A stretch of 46,427 bases of DNA from Bordetella parapertussis (GCA_945878065.1 CAMDXA010000016.1:1-46427); one strand, 5' to 3'; numbered from the stretch's first letter, positions 15,448 through 23,424 are shown. The notes: generated by a model not told the origin, from the letters alone. Numbers and translations: made by a program.

Positions 15448-15593
15448 ATGAAACCCTCCAGTCCTCTTTTGCAGTCCGCCCGCTTGCTGGATCAACTGCG
15501 GGAGTGCGTGCGCTGTAAGCACTATAGCCTCAATGCAGATAAATATTACGTCTATTAGGTTCTTTTTTCGTTCGTTGGTCAGGCCGTGGTAAT
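15448..15593 (+). pseudogene. intI: Integron integrase (intI) N-terminal fragment, broken
   Basis: From ATG 15448 the frame reads MKPSSPLLQSARLLDQLREC then VRCKHYSLNADKYYVY and hits TAG (15556-15558). This is the conserved N-terminal SAM-like domain of integron integrases (LLDQ-R---R--HYS--T---YVYW). The stop replaces the expected Trp (TGG to TAG). After a one-base deletion the reading continues SFFVRWSGR, matching the usual VRFFVRWSG-R segment. Homology then ends; the catalytic tyrosine-recombinase domain, with its Arg/His/Arg/Tyr residues, is missing. The gene faces away from the cassettes, as in intact integrons. The array therefore cannot be mobilised by its own integrase. Confidence 0.85.
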
Positions 15594-15899
15594 GGCACTG
15601 TTGGCGGGCATCGTCAAGCCTGTGTCTGTGCACAATGTGCGGTGGCGGTCATTTGCACAGCTTTGAGGGGCGCGACGCAGTGGTGGCGCAAACCATAGCC
15701 CAGTGGATTCTGGATCGAAAACTACCTTTGGTCGTTGGCGAGTGAAAACGATTTTGAAAGCCCACCTGAGCCAAGCGCATTTCACCGTTTGACAGCGGAC
15801 ATGGCGTGGCCTATGGTGTCCATTGACAACCCCAAGCAAAGAAACTAAATTCAAGCCCAAATTCAATCCTAAACTCAATCCCCAAAACACCGTCCAGCC
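15594..15899. other. Decayed sequence and 12-bp repeats before Phd/ParE
   Basis: The stretch of 306 bp holds no intact gene. An open run of about 36 codons ending QWILDRKLPLVVGE (stop near 15747) looks like a gene remnant that I cannot place. Near the right end three imperfect 12-bp tandem units occur at 15847-15858, 15859-15870 and 15871-15882 (AAATTCAAGCCC, AAATTCAATCCT, AAACTCAATCCC). They lie just upstream of the antitoxin gene and may be operator sites for Phd autorepression. Confidence 0.5.
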
Positions 15900-16178
15900 A
15901 TGACCTCCACTGCCAACATCAAATCTATTTCCTACTTAAAAAGCCATGCGGCGCAAATTTCAGAAGACTTGGCGCTCAATGGCAAGCCTTTTTTCATCAC
16001 CCAAAACGGCGAAGCCAGCATGGTGATTGAGAGCGTCAAGCAGTTTGAGGAAAAACAAGCCCTGATTGCCGCCCTGCAAATCGTGGCCTTGGGCGAAAAA
16101 GACCGCGCACAGGGCAAGGGGCTTTCGGTCGTGCAGTCGCGTGCGCAACTGGCGGTTGCACGCAAAGGCCGAACCTGA
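15900..16178 (+). CDS. Phd/YefM family antitoxin
   Basis: The 92-residue protein begins with the Phd/YefM DNA-binding fold: IKSISYLKSHAAQISEDLAL, NGKPFFITQNGEASMVIES, VKQFEEKQALIAALQ. The C-terminal part (ALGEKDRAQGKGLSVVQSRA) should wrap the toxin. It ends one base into the toxin start codon (TGATG overlap), so translation is coupled. The three 12-bp repeats upstream are likely its operators. The pair reads away from the integron cassettes and has no attC, so it is probably a separate acquisition within the island. Confidence 0.88.
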   Translation: MTSTANIKSISYLKSHAAQISEDLALNGKPFFITQNGEASMVIESVKQFEEKQALIAALQIVALGEKDRAQGKGLSVVQSRAQLAVARKGRT

Positions 16179-16498
16179 TGGCCATCGTTGTGCTGCCCGA
16201 TGCGCAAGACGACCTGCTTTCACTGCAAGCGTACATGCTTGAGCGAAGGAGTTTGAGCGATTGGCTGGCTGCCGAAGACGAAATATTTGACAAGCTCGCG
16301 ACCCTGGATTCTGGACTTCTGAACGGGTCACCCGTTTCAGAACTGGCCGCTGTCGGCATCTTCGATTACCAATGCGTTTTCACCTCGCACCACAAACTGG
16401 TTTACCGGCGCTTCGACGCTGATGTGTATGTGTATGCAGTAGCCGCGCATCGGCAAGACTTCCCAGCACTACTGATGCGCCGACTGTTGAGGATTTGA
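16178..16498 (+). CDS. RelE/ParE family toxin
   Basis: The 106-residue protein shows the RelE/ParE fold: VVLPDAQDDLLSLQAYMLER, LATLDSGLLNGSPVSELAAVGI, FDYQCVFTSHHKLVYRRFDA, VYVYAVAAHRQDFPALLMRRLL. ParE-like toxins act on gyrase and RelE-like ones cut mRNA; the ending (HRQDFPALLMRRL) is typical of ParE-like members, but the target cannot be decided from sequence. It is coupled to the antitoxin by a 1-bp overlap. Both genes look intact. Confidence 0.88.
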   Translation: MAIVVLPDAQDDLLSLQAYMLERRSLSDWLAAEDEIFDKLATLDSGLLNGSPVSELAAVGIFDYQCVFTSHHKLVYRRFDADVYVYAVAAHRQDFPALLMRRLLRI

Positions 16499-16515
16499 CC
16501 GTCTGATTGTTTAAT

Positions 16516-16578
16516 GTGGAGTTGAAGTTGTCCCTTTAGCCCGGACACAATATTGTTCTACTGAAGGGGCAACTCCAC
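16516..16578. repeat. Inverted-repeat remnant, possible IS end
   Basis: GTGGAGTTG (16516-16524) and CAACTCCAC (16570-16578) are perfect 9-bp inverted repeats around 45 bp that also contain TTGTCCCT and AAGGGGCAA. This looks like the fused ends or a scar of an insertion sequence. No transposase frame is present. Confidence 0.4.
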
Positions 16579-16585
16579 ACCAGGC

Positions 16586-16702
16586 TTAGGCTAGCGCTTC
16601 TCGCACGACCTCTGGGTGCTTGCGGGCGATGCGAATGAGCGCTTGAGCCGCGCCGACGTTGCGTAAGCGTGAAGGCGAGGCCGGGTTGTTGCGCTCGCCA
16701 AA
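16586..16702 (-). pseudogene. C-terminal remnant of an unidentified gene
   Basis: On the - strand a frame open for about 43 codons ends NVGAAQALIRIARKHPEVV then REALA and stop (16588-16586). It has a helical, protein-like composition but is cut off upstream by an in-frame TGA. The right copy of the 34-bp repeat lies inside this frame and encodes PASPSRLRNVG. I cannot name the parent protein. Confidence 0.4.
16652..16685 (+). repeat. Right copy of the 34-bp inverted repeat flanking the island
   Basis: This is inverted relative to 10794-10827 with two mismatches (C/T at position 13, G/A at 21). It lies 83 bp from the end of denD, as the left copy lies 16 bp from the end of the dehydratase gene, so the repeats mark both borders of the accessory DNA. 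Confidence 0.7.
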
Positions 16703-16767
16703 CCGAAAAATTCGTCAAGCTGCACTCATCACCCCGAGTGTGCAACTCGAAGTGATTGCACTCAAGC

Positions 16768-17769
16768 TCACATCCCCTTAAGCGCCGTCTTCTCCAAACC
16801 AGCCGCCTTGCAATCATCTATGTACTGACGAATCACGTCCTGAAAATTCGCATCCGGTTGCAAACCCAAACGCGGCGCACGCAAAGCCTTGGCACCCTTG
16901 GGCCAATTGGCCACGATATTGGCAACCCGCTCATCCCGCTGAAACTTCACTCGTGCACGCACTGCCGAACCGGCCACGGCTTCCAGTGCATCCAGCATCT
17001 CTTGCACAGTCACGTTCAATGCCGGCAAATTCATGGCGCTGCGGCCTTGGAACTCTTCTGCGCTGGCTTCGAAAATAGCAATCAAACTTCGCACAGTCAC
17101 ACCAGGCGATGACACCGGATGCGACACACTGGCGTCCACCGGGCAAATCGATTCTTCACCCGCCAACGGCTCGCGCAATATGCCGCTGAAAAAGGACGAT
17201 GCTGCACCATTGGGTTTGCCCGGCCGCACACTCACGGTCATCAATCGAGCGCTGCGTCCGTCAATAAAACCCTTGCGGCTGTAGTCAGCCACCAAATATT
17301 CGCACATCAATTTTTGCGAACCGTATGAGGTTTGCGGCGTGGTGAAGGTGTCGTCGGTCACCACGTCGGGCAATGGATGCGCCGGGTCCGGACCGTAGAC
17401 TGCTACCGAACTGCTGAACAGCAAGCGCGGCTTGTTGCCAGCTGCACGCAGTGCATCCAACAAGGCGCGGGTGCTGTCTAAGTTTGATCGCATGCCCAAA
17501 TCAAAGTCAGCTTCACATTCGCCGGATACAGCAGAAGCCAAATGAAAAACACCATCAAATTTGCGCGCTGCAAAACCAGCACATTGTTCAAGTAATGGGC
17601 CTGTCAACACTTCTACGCGCGGGTCCGCGGCCAAATCTGCAGGTGCGGGAAATTGGTCCGCTAACACCACCTGCGTGAGCGCACTGCCTGCGAGTTGGCC
17701 CTTGGCCAGTAATTGGCGGGCTAAACGTGCGCCCAAAAAACCTGCGCCCCCGGTGATCAATAACTTCAT
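16768..17769 (-). CDS. denD: NAD-dependent epimerase/dehydratase, D-erythronate dehydrogenase (DenD)-like
   Basis: From ATG 17769 the product has 333 residues: Rossmann motif TGGAGFLG (6-13), catalytic Ser120 (FSSSVAVYG), Tyr149 and Lys153 (TSYGSQKLMCEYL). The VSVRPGKPNGAASSFFSGI and REPLAGEE segments match the DenD branch, which oxidises D-erythronate-like sugar acids at C2 with NAD, rather than UDP-sugar epimerases. ATG 17814 would add 15 unmatched residues. It is divergent from the sugar ABC operon over 160 bp, the pattern expected if the transporter brings in its substrate. The DenD assignment is by family resemblance; the substrate may be another sugar acid. Confidence 0.8.
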   Translation of the reverse strand: MKLLITGGAGFLGARLARQLLAKGQLAGSALTQVVLADQFPAPADLAADPRVEVLTGPLLEQCAGFAARKFDGVFHLASAVSGECEADFDLGMRSNLDSTRALLDALRAAGNKPRLLFSSSVAVYGPDPAHPLPDVVTDDTFTTPQTSYGSQKLMCEYLVADYSRKGFIDGRSARLMTVSVRPGKPNGAASSFFSGILREPLAGEESICPVDASVSHPVSSPGVTVRSLIAIFEASAEEFQGRSAMNLPALNVTVQEMLDALEAVAGSAVRARVKFQRDERVANIVANWPKGAKALRAPRLGLQPDANFQDVIRQYIDDCKAAGLEKTALKGM

Positions 17770-17929
17770 GGCTGTTTCCTGTGAGGTTGAAGATAAAAGC
17801 ATAGCCTTGTTCAAGCCGACTCGAAGAATGCAAGCTTAACGGGTAAAACCTTATGCATCCCTTAAGACATTGGGCATATGCTCAACGCATGACAGCGTCT
17901 TTGGCGCGTCCCACACACCGGAGCAAGAC
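17770..17929. promoter_or_regulatory. Divergent promoter region denD / sugar ABC operon
   Basis: This 160-bp gap must drive both denD (left) and the transporter operon (right). GGAG sits 7-8 nt before the ATPase ATG. I see no clear symmetric operator. Confidence 0.4.
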
Positions 17930-18994
17930 ATGGCAAGTGTGACCATCGGTCGGGTAGAAAAATACTTTGGCCGAACCCACATCATCAAAGGTGTCAGCAT
18001 CGACATCGCCGATGGTGAGTTCTGTGTGCTGGTGGGTCCTTCCGGCTGCGGCAAATCCACCTTGTTGCGCATGATCGCCGGGCTGGAAGAAATCTCGGCG
18101 GGTGACATCCACATCGGTGACAAACTTGTCAACCAAATGCCGCCCAAAGAGCGCGACATTGCCTTGGTGTTCCAAAACTACGCGCTCTACCCGCACATGA
18201 CCGTGCGCGACAACATGGCGTTCTCGCTGCTGCTGGCCAAACAACCGGCCGCCAAAATCGCCGAGCGTGTGGATATTGCAGCAGGCATTTTGGGCTTGCA
18301 TGCCTTGCTCGACCGCTATCCGCGTCAGCTTTCCGGCGGCCAGCGCCAGCGCGTGGCCATGGGCCGCGCCATCGTGCGTGACCCGCAGGTGTTTTTGTTT
18401 GACGAACCGCTGTCGAATTTGGACGCCAAACTGCGCGTGTCCATGCGCACCGAAATCAAAGAGTTGCACCAGCGTCTGAAAACCACGTCCATTTACGTCA
18501 CGCATGACCAGATCGAAGCCATGACCATGGCCGACAAAATCGTCGTCATGCGCGACGGCGTGGTCGAGCAAATTGGCAGCCCGCTGGATTTGTACGACCA
18601 TCCTGCCAACCAGTTTGTCGCCGGTTTCATCGGCTCGCCTTCCATGAATTTTTTGCCGGGCGTGGTGCGCGGCGGCCAGGTTGTTCTGAGCGACGGCAAT
18701 CAACTCCCCATGCCTGTGCACGCCAAAGCCGCTGAAGGTCACAGCGTGATTTACGGCATACGCCCCGAGCACTTGGACATAGGCAGCGACAGCCAAGGAC
18801 TGGCCACCGAAGTGGTGGTGGTCGAACCCACTGGCGCTGACACGCAAGTGTTCACCAAAATCGCAGGCGTTGAAGTCACTTCGGTGTTTCGCGAACGCCA
18901 TGCGTTCACTCCGGGCAGCACCATCCGCTTGCAAGCCGATGCCAGTCGTGCGCATTTGTTTGATGCCGCCAGCGGCCAGGCCTTGGTCGCCTAA
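17930..18994 (+). CDS. ugpC: Sugar ABC transporter ATP-binding protein (UgpC/MalK family)
   Basis: From ATG 17930, with GGAG upstream, the product has 354 residues. The ATPase domain shows Walker A GPSGCGKST, Q-loop QNYALYPHMTV, signature LSGGQRQRVAMGRA, Walker B VFLFDEPLSNLD and the switch His in THDQ. Residues about 235-354 are the TOBE/MalK regulatory domain (YGIRPEHLDI). It energises the two permeases encoded downstream. The symbol marks the family; the substrate is not implied to be glycerol-3-phosphate. It is the first gene of a four-gene operon, before the binding-protein gene by 20 bp. Confidence 0.92.
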   Translation: MASVTIGRVEKYFGRTHIIKGVSIDIADGEFCVLVGPSGCGKSTLLRMIAGLEEISAGDIHIGDKLVNQMPPKERDIALVFQNYALYPHMTVRDNMAFSLLLAKQPAAKIAERVDIAAGILGLHALLDRYPRQLSGGQRQRVAMGRAIVRDPQVFLFDEPLSNLDAKLRVSMRTEIKELHQRLKTTSIYVTHDQIEAMTMADKIVVMRDGVVEQIGSPLDLYDHPANQFVAGFIGSPSMNFLPGVVRGGQVVLSDGNQLPMPVHAKAAEGHSVIYGIRPEHLDIGSDSQGLATEVVVVEPTGADTQVFTKIAGVEVTSVFRERHAFTPGSTIRLQADASRAHLFDAASGQALVA

Positions 18995-19014
18995 CTACAT
19001 ATTCTGGAGTCACC

Positions 19015-20334
19015 ATGTCCGACACCACCCGCCGCCAATTCATCCAATCTACCGGTCTGGCCACAGGTGCAGCCGCTGTTGCCCCCATGCTGTGGACCTC
19101 CAAAGCGCATGCGCAATGGACCAATGTCCCCGAAAAAGGCGCCAAACTGCGCGTGCTGCGTTGGAGCCGCTTTGTGCAAGGCGAGCTCGACGCTTATATG
19201 GCGAACGTGAAAAAGTTCACCGAAAAAACTGGCATCGAAGTGCGGGTTGACACCGAGGGCTGGGAAGATGTGCGCCCCAAAGCAGCGGTGGCCGCCAACA
19301 CCGGTGCCGGCGCTGACATTATTTTGTCGACCAACGACGATGCCAACCTGTACCCCGACAGGCTGTTGGATGTGACCGATTTATGCACCTATCTGGGCAA
19401 CAAATACGGCGGCTGGTTCCCTTCGTGCGAAACCTATATGCGCCCGGACGGCAAAAAATGGATAGGCGTGCCTTTGGGCGCCAGCGGCGCCATCATGGTC
19501 TACCGCCAAAGCATGTTGAAAGCGGCGGGCTTCAACAGCTTCCCCAAAGATGTGGGCAGCTATTTGAAAATGTTCCAAGCGTTGCATGCCAAGGGCACAC
19601 CCGGCGGCATGGCGCTGGGCAACGCCACCGGCGACAGCGGTTGGACGCATTGGCTGATCTGGGCTTTCGGCGGTGCCATCGTCGACAAAAACAACAAGGT
19701 CATCATCAACAGCTCCGAAACCGTCAAAGCGCTGGAATACAGCCGAGAGCTTTACAAAACCTTCATCCCCGGCACTTTGTCCTGGCTGGACCCGAACAAC
19801 AACAAAGCGTTTTTGGACAACCAGATCAGTGTCACCAACAACGGCATTTCCATTTACTACTCGGCTAAAAATTCGGACAACCCGGCGGTCAAAGCCATCG
19901 CTGCAGACATACAGCACGCACCGTTTCCCGTCGGCCCGGTCGGCGTACCCACTGAATACCATTTGTTCTTCAACCAGATGATCTTCAAATACACCAAGTA
20001 CCCAAATGCAGCCAAAGAATTTTTGCGCTTCATGATGGAAGCCGAACAATATGACGCATGGCTCAAAGGCGGTGGCGGCTATGTGTCGCACCCGTTGGCG
20101 GCTTATGCGAAAAACCCCATCTGGACCGTGGACCCCAAGCACACGCCCTACCGTGACTCGGCGAAAAACATGCGGCCCTCAGGCTTTGCCGGTCAACTCG
20201 GTTACGCCTCGGCAGGCGCCATGGCGGACTTCATCGTCTGCAACATGGTGGCCGAAGCCGCATCAGGTTCTAAATCTCCCGCAGAAGCGGCCCAACGTGC
20301 GCAAAAACGCGCCGAGCGTTACTACAAATCCTGA
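19015..20334 (+). CDS. Extracellular solute-binding protein (family 1, Tat-exported)
   Basis: The 439-residue precursor starts with a twin-arginine signal: TRRQFIQSTGLATGAAAVAP, with Arg6-Arg7, and a likely cut after SKAHA (about residue 33). The mature part has the cluster-1 sugar-binding fold (LRVLRWSRFVQGELDAYM, GADIILSTNDDANLYPDR, TPYRDSAKNMRPSGFAG). Export in folded form by Tat is unusual but known for such proteins. GGAG precedes the ATG. It should deliver an oligosaccharide, sugar or polyol to the permease pair downstream; the stop overlaps the next start by one base. Confidence 0.92.
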   Translation: MSDTTRRQFIQSTGLATGAAAVAPMLWTSKAHAQWTNVPEKGAKLRVLRWSRFVQGELDAYMANVKKFTEKTGIEVRVDTEGWEDVRPKAAVAANTGAGADIILSTNDDANLYPDRLLDVTDLCTYLGNKYGGWFPSCETYMRPDGKKWIGVPLGASGAIMVYRQSMLKAAGFNSFPKDVGSYLKMFQALHAKGTPGGMALGNATGDSGWTHWLIWAFGGAIVDKNNKVIINSSETVKALEYSRELYKTFIPGTLSWLDPNNNKAFLDNQISVTNNGISIYYSAKNSDNPAVKAIAADIQHAPFPVGPVGVPTEYHLFFNQMIFKYTKYPNAAKEFLRFMMEAEQYDAWLKGGGGYVSHPLAAYAKNPIWTVDPKHTPYRDSAKNMRPSGFAGQLGYASAGAMADFIVCNMVAEAASGSKSPAEAAQRAQKRAERYYKS

Positions 20335-21236
20335 TGTTTAAAAAACTCCAAAACAGCCGCAATGGTTTGGGTCTGGTGTTCATGGCACCGGCCACTGTTT
20401 TGCTGGTGCTGTTTCTCACCTACCCGCTGGGTTTGGGTGTGTGGCTGGGCTTTACTGACACCAAAATCGGGCGCGGCGGCGAATTCATTGGCCTGGAAAA
20501 TTACGAGTTTTTATGGGAAGACTCGGTCACCCGCTTGGCCTTGTTCAATACCCTTTTCTATACCTTCATCGCCAGTGTGTTGAAGTTTTTCTTAGGCCTG
20601 TGGCTGGCTGTTTTATTGAACGAAAAAATGCGGTTCAAAACTTTTTTCCGCTCGGTCATTTTGCTGCCCTATATCGTACCCACGGCTTTGTCGGCGCTGG
20701 CGTTTTGGTGGCTGTACGACGCGCAGTTCTCCATCATCAGTTGGATACTGATCAAGATGGGTTGGATAGACCATTACATCGATTTTCTGGGCGACCCGTG
20801 GAATGCGCGTTTCTCGGTGCTGGCCGCCAACGTTTGGCGCGGTGTGCCGTTTGTCGCCATCACCTTGCTGGCCGGTTTGCAAACCATTTCACCGTCGCTG
20901 TACGAAGCTGCGGCGATTGACGGTGCTACCGCTTGGCAGCGTTTCAAGCACATCACTTTGCCGCTGCTGATACCCATGATCGCGGTGGTCATGACCTTTT
21001 CTGTGCTGTTCACGTTCACCGACTTCCAACTGATTTACGTCATCACGCGCGGTGGTCCGTTGAACGCCACGCATTTGATGGCCACGCTGTCGTTTCAGCG
21101 CGCCATCTCCGGCGGCGCGCTTGGTGAAGGTGCGGCGATTGCCATTGCCATGGTGCCGTTTTTGCTGGCCGCTATTTTGTTCAGTTATTTCGGGTTGCAA
21201 CGCCGCGCCTGGCAACAAGGGGGCAGGGACGCATGA
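20334..21236 (+). CDS. Sugar ABC transporter permease (MalF/UgpA-like)
   Basis: The 300-residue protein has six predicted membrane helices and the EAA loop YEAAAIDGATAWQRFKHITLP near residue 185-205, which docks on the ATPase. MAPATVLLVLFLTYPLGLGV marks the first span. It starts within the stop of the binding-protein gene (TGATG) and its end overlaps the next permease by 4 bp. It forms a heterodimeric channel with that partner. Confidence 0.93.
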   Translation: MFKKLQNSRNGLGLVFMAPATVLLVLFLTYPLGLGVWLGFTDTKIGRGGEFIGLENYEFLWEDSVTRLALFNTLFYTFIASVLKFFLGLWLAVLLNEKMRFKTFFRSVILLPYIVPTALSALAFWWLYDAQFSIISWILIKMGWIDHYIDFLGDPWNARFSVLAANVWRGVPFVAITLLAGLQTISPSLYEAAAIDGATAWQRFKHITLPLLIPMIAVVMTFSVLFTFTDFQLIYVITRGGPLNATHLMATLSFQRAISGGALGEGAAIAIAMVPFLLAAILFSYFGLQRRAWQQGGRDA

Positions 21237-22108
21237 GCACCACTATTGAAGAAGACAGCCAAGGCATGTCCTACTTGGACACGGCTCGCCGTCGCTGGGT
21301 CACGGTCTACATGCCGTTGGGTATTTTTGTGTTCGTGTTGCTGTTTCCGTTTTATTGGATGGTGATCACTTCGGTCAAACCCAATAACGAACTGCTGTCG
21401 CGCGATGGCAACCCGTTTTGGGTGATTCAACCCACCCTAGATCATTTCCACAAACTGTTGTTCAAAACCGCTTACCCGGAATGGCTTTGGAACACCGTGT
21501 TCATCTCGGTCATCGCCACCGTGGTGTCGTTGATGTGCTCGGTACTGGCGGCCTACGCCATCGAACGTTTGCGCTTCAAAGGATCGCGTCAAGTGGGCTT
21601 GGGGATTTTTCTGGCCTATCTGGTGCCGCCGTCCATATTGTTCATACCACTGGCCACCATCGTCTTCAAGCTGGGTTTGTTCGACACGCGCTGGGCGCTG
21701 ATCCTCACCTACCCCACGTTTTTGATTCCGTTTTGCACCTGGCTGCTCATGGGTTATTTCCGATCAATACCGTTCGAGTTAGAAGAATGCGCCTTGATCG
21801 ACGGCGCAACACGGTTTGAAATTCTCTGGAAGATCATCCTGCCCTTGTCAGTGCCGGGTTTGATTTCCGCCGGTATTTTTGCGTTCACCTTGTCGTGGAA
21901 TGAATTCATTTACGCCCTCACTTTCATCTCGTCTTCCGAGGTAAAAACCGTGCCTGTGGGCGTGGTCACCGAGTTGGTAGAAGGCGATGTCTACCACTGG
22001 GGCTCGCTCATGGCCGGTGCTTTGCTGGGCTCGCTGCCGGTGGCTGTGCTGTATTCATTTTTTGTCGACCACTATGTCTCTGGCATGACCGGTGCGGTCA
22101 AGGAATAA
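21233..22108 (+). CDS. Sugar ABC transporter permease (MalG/UgpE-like)
   Basis: The 291-residue protein has six membrane helices, an N-terminal tail of about 20 residues and the EAA-type motif LEECALIDGATRFEILWKII. PFYWMVITSVKPNNELL after the first span is typical of the MalG/UgpE partner. The start overlaps the previous gene (ATGA). It is the last gene of the operon, 33 bp before pdxH, and weak read-through into pdxH is possible. Confidence 0.93.
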   Translation: MSTTIEEDSQGMSYLDTARRRWVTVYMPLGIFVFVLLFPFYWMVITSVKPNNELLSRDGNPFWVIQPTLDHFHKLLFKTAYPEWLWNTVFISVIATVVSLMCSVLAAYAIERLRFKGSRQVGLGIFLAYLVPPSILFIPLATIVFKLGLFDTRWALILTYPTFLIPFCTWLLMGYFRSIPFELEECALIDGATRFEILWKIILPLSVPGLISAGIFAFTLSWNEFIYALTFISSSEVKTVPVGVVTELVEGDVYHWGSLMAGALLGSLPVAVLYSFFVDHYVSGMTGAVKE

Positions 22109-22141
22109 GATCAAAGCCTGCTTGTTACCCACTAAGGCTTT

Positions 22142-22783
22142 ATGAACACAACTTCGCTTGCCGATATGCGCAAAAACTACCAGCAGGCCGAACTGCTGGA
22201 ATCCAGCGCAACTAAACACCCCCTTGAACAATTCACGCTCTGGCTCAATGACGCGTTGAAAGCAGAAATTCCCGAGCCAAACGCCATGACCTTGGCGACC
22301 GTGTCTTCCGAATTGCGCCCCAGCACCCGCGTGGTGTTGATCAAAGGCTATGACGAACAAGGCATCGTTTGGTTCACCAACTATGACAGCCGCAAAGGTC
22401 GTGAATTGGCGGGCAATCCATTCGCAGCACTGCAATTTCATTGGGTGGAGTTGGAGCGCGTAGTACGCATCGAAGGCCGGGTAGAAAAAATCAGTGACAA
22501 GGAAAGCGACACCTATTACCAATCGCGCCCGCTGGCCTCACGCATAGGCGCGTGGGCCAGCCCGCAAAGCCAGACCATCGCTTCACGCGAATGGCTGCAA
22601 CATGCGTTGAAAAACTATGCGGACAAATTTCAACAAGAACCACCGCGCCCGCCGCACTGGGGCGGTTACCGCTTGGTGCCTGACACTTGGGAATTTTGGC
22701 AAGGTGGTGGTGCACGTTTGCACGACCGGTTGCAGTACATCAAGCACCCAGACCACTGGGTGATGCAGCGCTTAGCACCTTGA
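22142..22783 (+). CDS. pdxH: Pyridoxamine 5'-phosphate oxidase
   Basis: The 213-residue protein matches PdxH along its length: [12 protein letters not shown] near the start, [60 protein letters not shown] (FMN binding), [17 protein letters not shown] and the C-terminal [20 protein letters not shown] and LHDRLQY. It oxidises pyridoxine or pyridoxamine 5'-phosphate to pyridoxal 5'-phosphate with FMN and oxygen. The usual length is about 210-218. It is convergent with msrA, 8 bp apart. Confidence 0.96.
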   Translation: MNTTSLADMRKNYQQAELLESSATKHPLEQFTLWLNDALKAEIPEPNAMTLATVSSELRPSTRVVLIKGYDEQGIVWFTNYDSRKGRELAGNPFAALQFHWVELERVVRIEGRVEKISDKESDTYYQSRPLASRIGAWASPQSQTIASREWLQHALKNYADKFQQEPPRPPHWGGYRLVPDTWEFWQGGGARLHDRLQYIKHPDHWVMQRLAP

Positions 22784-22791
22784 ATAATTAA

Positions 22792-23331
22792 TCAGGGCTT
22801 GAGCCATTCGCTGTAGTGCTGACCTAATTTGCGCACCTTGGGCGCCACCACAAACGTGCAATAACCTTGGTCCGGGTTGTTGACAAAATAATTTTGGTGG
22901 TAATCCTCGGCTGGCCAATAGTGCGCCAACGGCAGCACCTCGGTGACGATGTGCTTATCGAAATGCCCCATGCTGGTGGCTTCAGCGATGAACTGCATAG
23001 CCACCACTTGGTCGTCTTTGTCTGAGTAATAAATGCCGCTGCGGTATTGGGTGCCCGTGTCATTGCCTTGTCGGTTGAGGCTGGTGGGGTCATGGACATC
23101 AAAGAATATCTCCAGCAACTGGCGCAGGGAAATGGTGTCACTGTCATAGCCGATACGCACCACTTCGTTAAAGCCGGTGTCGCCTCTGCATACTTGCTCG
23201 TAGCTGGGGCGTGAAGGCTGCAAACCGTTGCAATAGCCGGACTCGACGCTGATGACGCCACGCACGCGCTGAAAAACGGCCTCGGTGCACCAGAAACAAC
23301 CGCCGCCTAATGTGATGTTGGATGCTGTCAT
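22792..23331 (-). CDS. msrA: Peptide-methionine (S)-S-oxide reductase MsrA
   Basis: The 179-residue enzyme carries the catalytic GCFWCTE motif (Cys12 nucleophile), GYCNGLQPSRPSYEQVC, FFDVHDPTSLNRQGNDTGTQYRSGIYY and AEDYHQNYF. It repairs methionine sulfoxide in proteins using thioredoxin. There is no signal peptide, so it is cytoplasmic. The C-terminal resolving-Cys tail of E. coli MsrA is absent; this protein ends SEWLKP, as in shorter family members. Confidence 0.95.
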   Translation of the reverse strand: MTASNITLGGGCFWCTEAVFQRVRGVISVESGYCNGLQPSRPSYEQVCRGDTGFNEVVRIGYDSDTISLRQLLEIFFDVHDPTSLNRQGNDTGTQYRSGIYYSDKDDQVVAMQFIAEATSMGHFDKHIVTEVLPLAHYWPAEDYHQNYFVNNPDQGYCTFVVAPKVRKLGQHYSEWLKP

Positions 23332-23424
23332 GCATGCATCTTAGCCAGCCTGCATGACAGCCCAAAAAACGCGCCGCTTAAACCATGGGCCTTGAAGGTG
23401 TAGTGCTGTGGGAAACTTGCCCGC

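Larger units (their letters stand above)
10849..15593. mobile_element. Relic chromosomal integron with five attC-like sites
   Basis: The elements are: broken intI on + (15448-15593), a presumed attI (15307-15447), and a cassette array on - in the order PD-(D/E)XK-like, DUF6680, Mrr-like, GIY-YIG, higBA plus GNAT. An attC-like site follows each. The divergent intI/cassette orientation and stop codons placed in inverse cores are the diagnostic features. With intI dead it would be scored as a cluster of attC sites lacking an integrase. Confidence 0.82.

Noticed and set aside
15579..15890. 103-codon - frame over the intI relic
   Set aside because: No similarity to any family, composition like random sequence, and it lies across the decayed region.
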